Below, in pieces: positions 5,120 to 6,756 of a DNA stretch of 6,756 bases. The notes under the pieces were generated by a model. It was not told where the DNA came from. It did no database searches and saw only the letters and a list, made by a program, of their open reading frames with translations. The stretch lies in the NCBI GenBank assembly GCA_023433445.1, contig JAEZCS010000162.1:1-6756 (forward strand), in the 5' to 3' direction. The position numbers were made by a program, and so were the translations under genes. Numbering within the stretch: position 1 is the first letter of the stretch; every line of letters starts with the position of its first letter. The DNA comes from Pseudomonadota bacterium. GTDB lineage: Bacteria > Pseudomonadota > Alphaproteobacteria > Sphingomonadales > Sphingomonadaceae.

Positions 5120-6756
5120 TTAGTGCGCAGCTCCCCAGCTCGGGCCGTGACCGATTTCCACGCCTAGCGGCACGCTGAGCTTGACGATTGGTTCGGCGGC
5201 CGTTTCCATGACGTGGCGGATGACGGTGCTGGCCTGTTCCACATCCGCTTCGGGCAGTTCGAACACCAGTTCGTCGTGGACCTGGAGCAGCATCTTCACA
5301 TTATCCAGACCTTGAGCCGCGAGCGCCGGGCCCATGCGGACCATCGCGCGCTTGATGATGTCGGCGCTGGTACCCTGTATTGGGGCGTTGATCGCGGCGC
5401 GTTCGGCCCCTTGGCGTTCGTGCTGGACCGGGGCCTTGATACGCGGGAACCAGGTTTTCCGGCCGAAGAGGGTTTCGGTGTAACCGCGAGCCCGCGCCTT
5501 TTCGAGCGTGTCGGTGATGTAGAGGCTGATGCCCGGAAAGCGCTCATAATAGCGGCTGATCATGTCCTGCGCTTCGTCGGCAGTGATTTCTAGCCGTCCG
5601 GCCAGCCCCCAGCGGGAGATGCCGTAAAGGATCGCGAAGTTGATGGTCTTGGCCCGTCCACGCGTGTCGCGGTTCACTTCCCCAAACAACTGCTGGGCGG
5701 TGGCGGCGTGAATGTCCTCGCCCGCGAGGAAGGCTTCGCGCAGAGCGGGCACGTCGGCGATGTGAGCGGCAAGGCGCAGTTCGATCTGGCTATAGTCCGC
5801 CGCGAGGATCACGTTGCCGGGTTCAGCGACGAAGGCGTGGCGGATCTGGCGGCCGACTTCGGTGCGGATCGGGATGTTCTGGAGATTGGGGTCGGTGGAA
5901 GAAAGGCGGCCAGTCTGCGCGCCGGACAGTGAATAGCTGGTGTGGACGCGGCTTGAATCCCTGTTGATCTGTGCCTGAAGCGCGTCGGTATAGGTGGATT
6001 TGAGCTTTGACAGCTGACGCCAGTCGAGCACCTTGCCGGCGATCTCAGCGCCCTGGGCCTTCAGCTGCTCGAGGATGGTGACGTCGGTGGAATAGGCGCC
6101 CGACTTGCCTTTCTTCCCGCCCTTGTAGCCCATCTTGTCGAACAGGATCGCGCCCAGCTGCTGGGTCGATCCGATGGCGAAGGGCTGGCCTGCTAGGCCA
6201 TGGATTTCGCCCTCCAGCTTGGCGATTTCGGTGGTGAATTCGGCCGAGAGGCGGGAGAGGGCTTCGCGATCGACCTTGATACCTTGATGCTCCATCCGGG
6301 CGATGACGGAGACGAGCGGGCGGTCGACCAGTTCATAGACGCGGTTCGCGCCTTCGTTGGCGATGCGGTTCTTGTAGATTTTCCACAGGCGAAGCGTGAC
6401 GTCGGCGTCTTCGGCGGCATATTCAGTCGCCTTGTCGAGCGGGACTTCGGCAAAGCTGATCTGGTTCTTGCCGGAGCCGCAGACATCCTTGAAGCTGATG
6501 CATATGTGGTTGAGGTGCACCTTTGCCGCCTCGTCCATGCCGTGGCCCGCCAGGCTCTGCCCGGCGTCGAGGTCGAAGCTCATGACGATGGTGTCGTCAT
6601 AGGGCGCGATTTCGATACCGTGGCGGCGCATGACGGTCAGGTCATATTTGAGGTTCTGGCCGATCTTGAGGACGCTGTCGTCCTCCAGCAGCGGCTTGAG
6701 CTTTGCCAGCACGAGGTCCTTGGGCAGCTGCTCCGGCTTTTCCGCGAACATGTCCT
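5120..6756 (-). CDS. polA: DNA polymerase I, C-terminal part (3'-5' exonuclease and polymerase domains), truncated by the window edge
   Basis: The frame is open to the right edge, so the true start, the 5'-3' exonuclease domain and exonuclease motif I lie outside. Counting from the Met at 6751, 543 residues are seen. The 3'-5' proofreading domain appears functional: Exo II G-Q-N-L-K-Y-D (31-37) and Exo III Y111-A-A-E-D115. The thumb region covers about 180-265. The polymerase has motif A D-Y-S-Q-I-E-L-R (D319, E324), motif B with R364, K368, F372 and Y376 of the O-helix, and motif C V-H-D-E (H492, D493). These align with E. coli D705/E710, R754/K758/F762/Y766 and H881/D882. Phe at 372 is the normal residue for discriminating against dideoxynucleotides. 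The residue after it is Ala where E. coli has Gly. The role is Okazaki fragment processing and gap filling in repair. It converges with manC, and the frame is intact throughout. Confidence 0.97.
   Translation of the reverse strand, partial: DMFAEKPEQLPKDLVLAKLKPLLEDDSVLKIGQNLKYDLTVMRRHGIEIAPYDDTIVMSFDLDAGQSLAGHGMDEAAKVHLNHICISFKDVCGSGKNQISFAEVPLDKATEYAAEDADVTLRLWKIYKNRIANEGANRVYELVDRPLVSVIARMEHQGIKVDREALSRLSAEFTTEIAKLEGEIHGLAGQPFAIGSTQQLGAILFDKMGYKGGKKGKSGAYSTDVTILEQLKAQGAEIAGKVLDWRQLSKLKSTYTDALQAQINRDSSRVHTSYSLSGAQTGRLSSTDPNLQNIPIRTEVGRQIRHAFVAEPGNVILAADYSQIELRLAAHIADVPALREAFLAGEDIHAATAQQLFGEVNRDTRGRAKTINFAILYGISRWGLAGRLEITADEAQDMISRYYERFPGISLYITDTLEKARARGYTETLFGRKTWFPRIKAPVQHERQGAERAAINAPIQGTSADIIKRAMVRMGPALAAQGLDNVKMLLQVHDELVFELPEADVEQASTVIRHVMETAAEPIVKLSVPLGVEIGHGPSWGAAH

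Overview
The window looks like an ordinary chromosomal segment of an alphaproteobacterium, most likely a member of the Sphingomonadales (Sphingomonas/Sphingobium-like). This rests on the high GC content, the style of the CysRS, PolA, BI-1 and ManC proteins, and a GATCCCAGC-TTTC-GCTGGGATGAC palindrome of the kind dispersed between genes in sphingomonads. No similarity search was run, so the taxon is an inference. I see no integrase, transposase, tRNA, rRNA or CRISPR array.

Left part (1-2216, all minus strand, read right to left): cysS (cysteinyl-tRNA synthetase) comes first. It is followed after about 107 nt by a small secreted Rap1a/Tai-domain protein. At the very edge of the window lie the first 16 codons of what looks like a class II DAHP synthase (first step of the shikimate pathway). 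The 170 nt in front of that last gene hold an extended -10-like sequence and two overlapping small hairpins.

Middle (2217-3516, plus strand): a 274-nt divergent intergenic region holds a run of consecutive stem-loops. The strongest has a 14-bp stem and ends about 60 nt before the start of a Bax inhibitor-1/YccA family membrane protein gene. A structured RNA called the ybhL leader has been described upstream of this gene family in alphaproteobacteria, so this is a candidate relative. The BI-1 gene is translationally coupled (TAATG overlap) to a 94-residue zinc-ribbon protein, and the pair ends at a clear rho-independent terminator.

Right part (3517-6756): manC/algA-type bifunctional mannose-1-phosphate guanylyltransferase / mannose-6-phosphate isomerase on the plus strand faces polA (DNA polymerase I, truncated by the window edge) on the minus strand. 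The REP-like palindrome sits in the 84-nt gap between the two converging genes.

The genes are mostly housekeeping (translation, aromatic amino-acid synthesis, sugar-nucleotide synthesis, DNA repair) and form no single pathway. I did not find a convincing new multi-gene system. The items most worth a second look are the stem-loop cluster upstream of the BI-1 gene, the orphan Rap1a/Tai protein, and the BI-1/zinc-ribbon pair.
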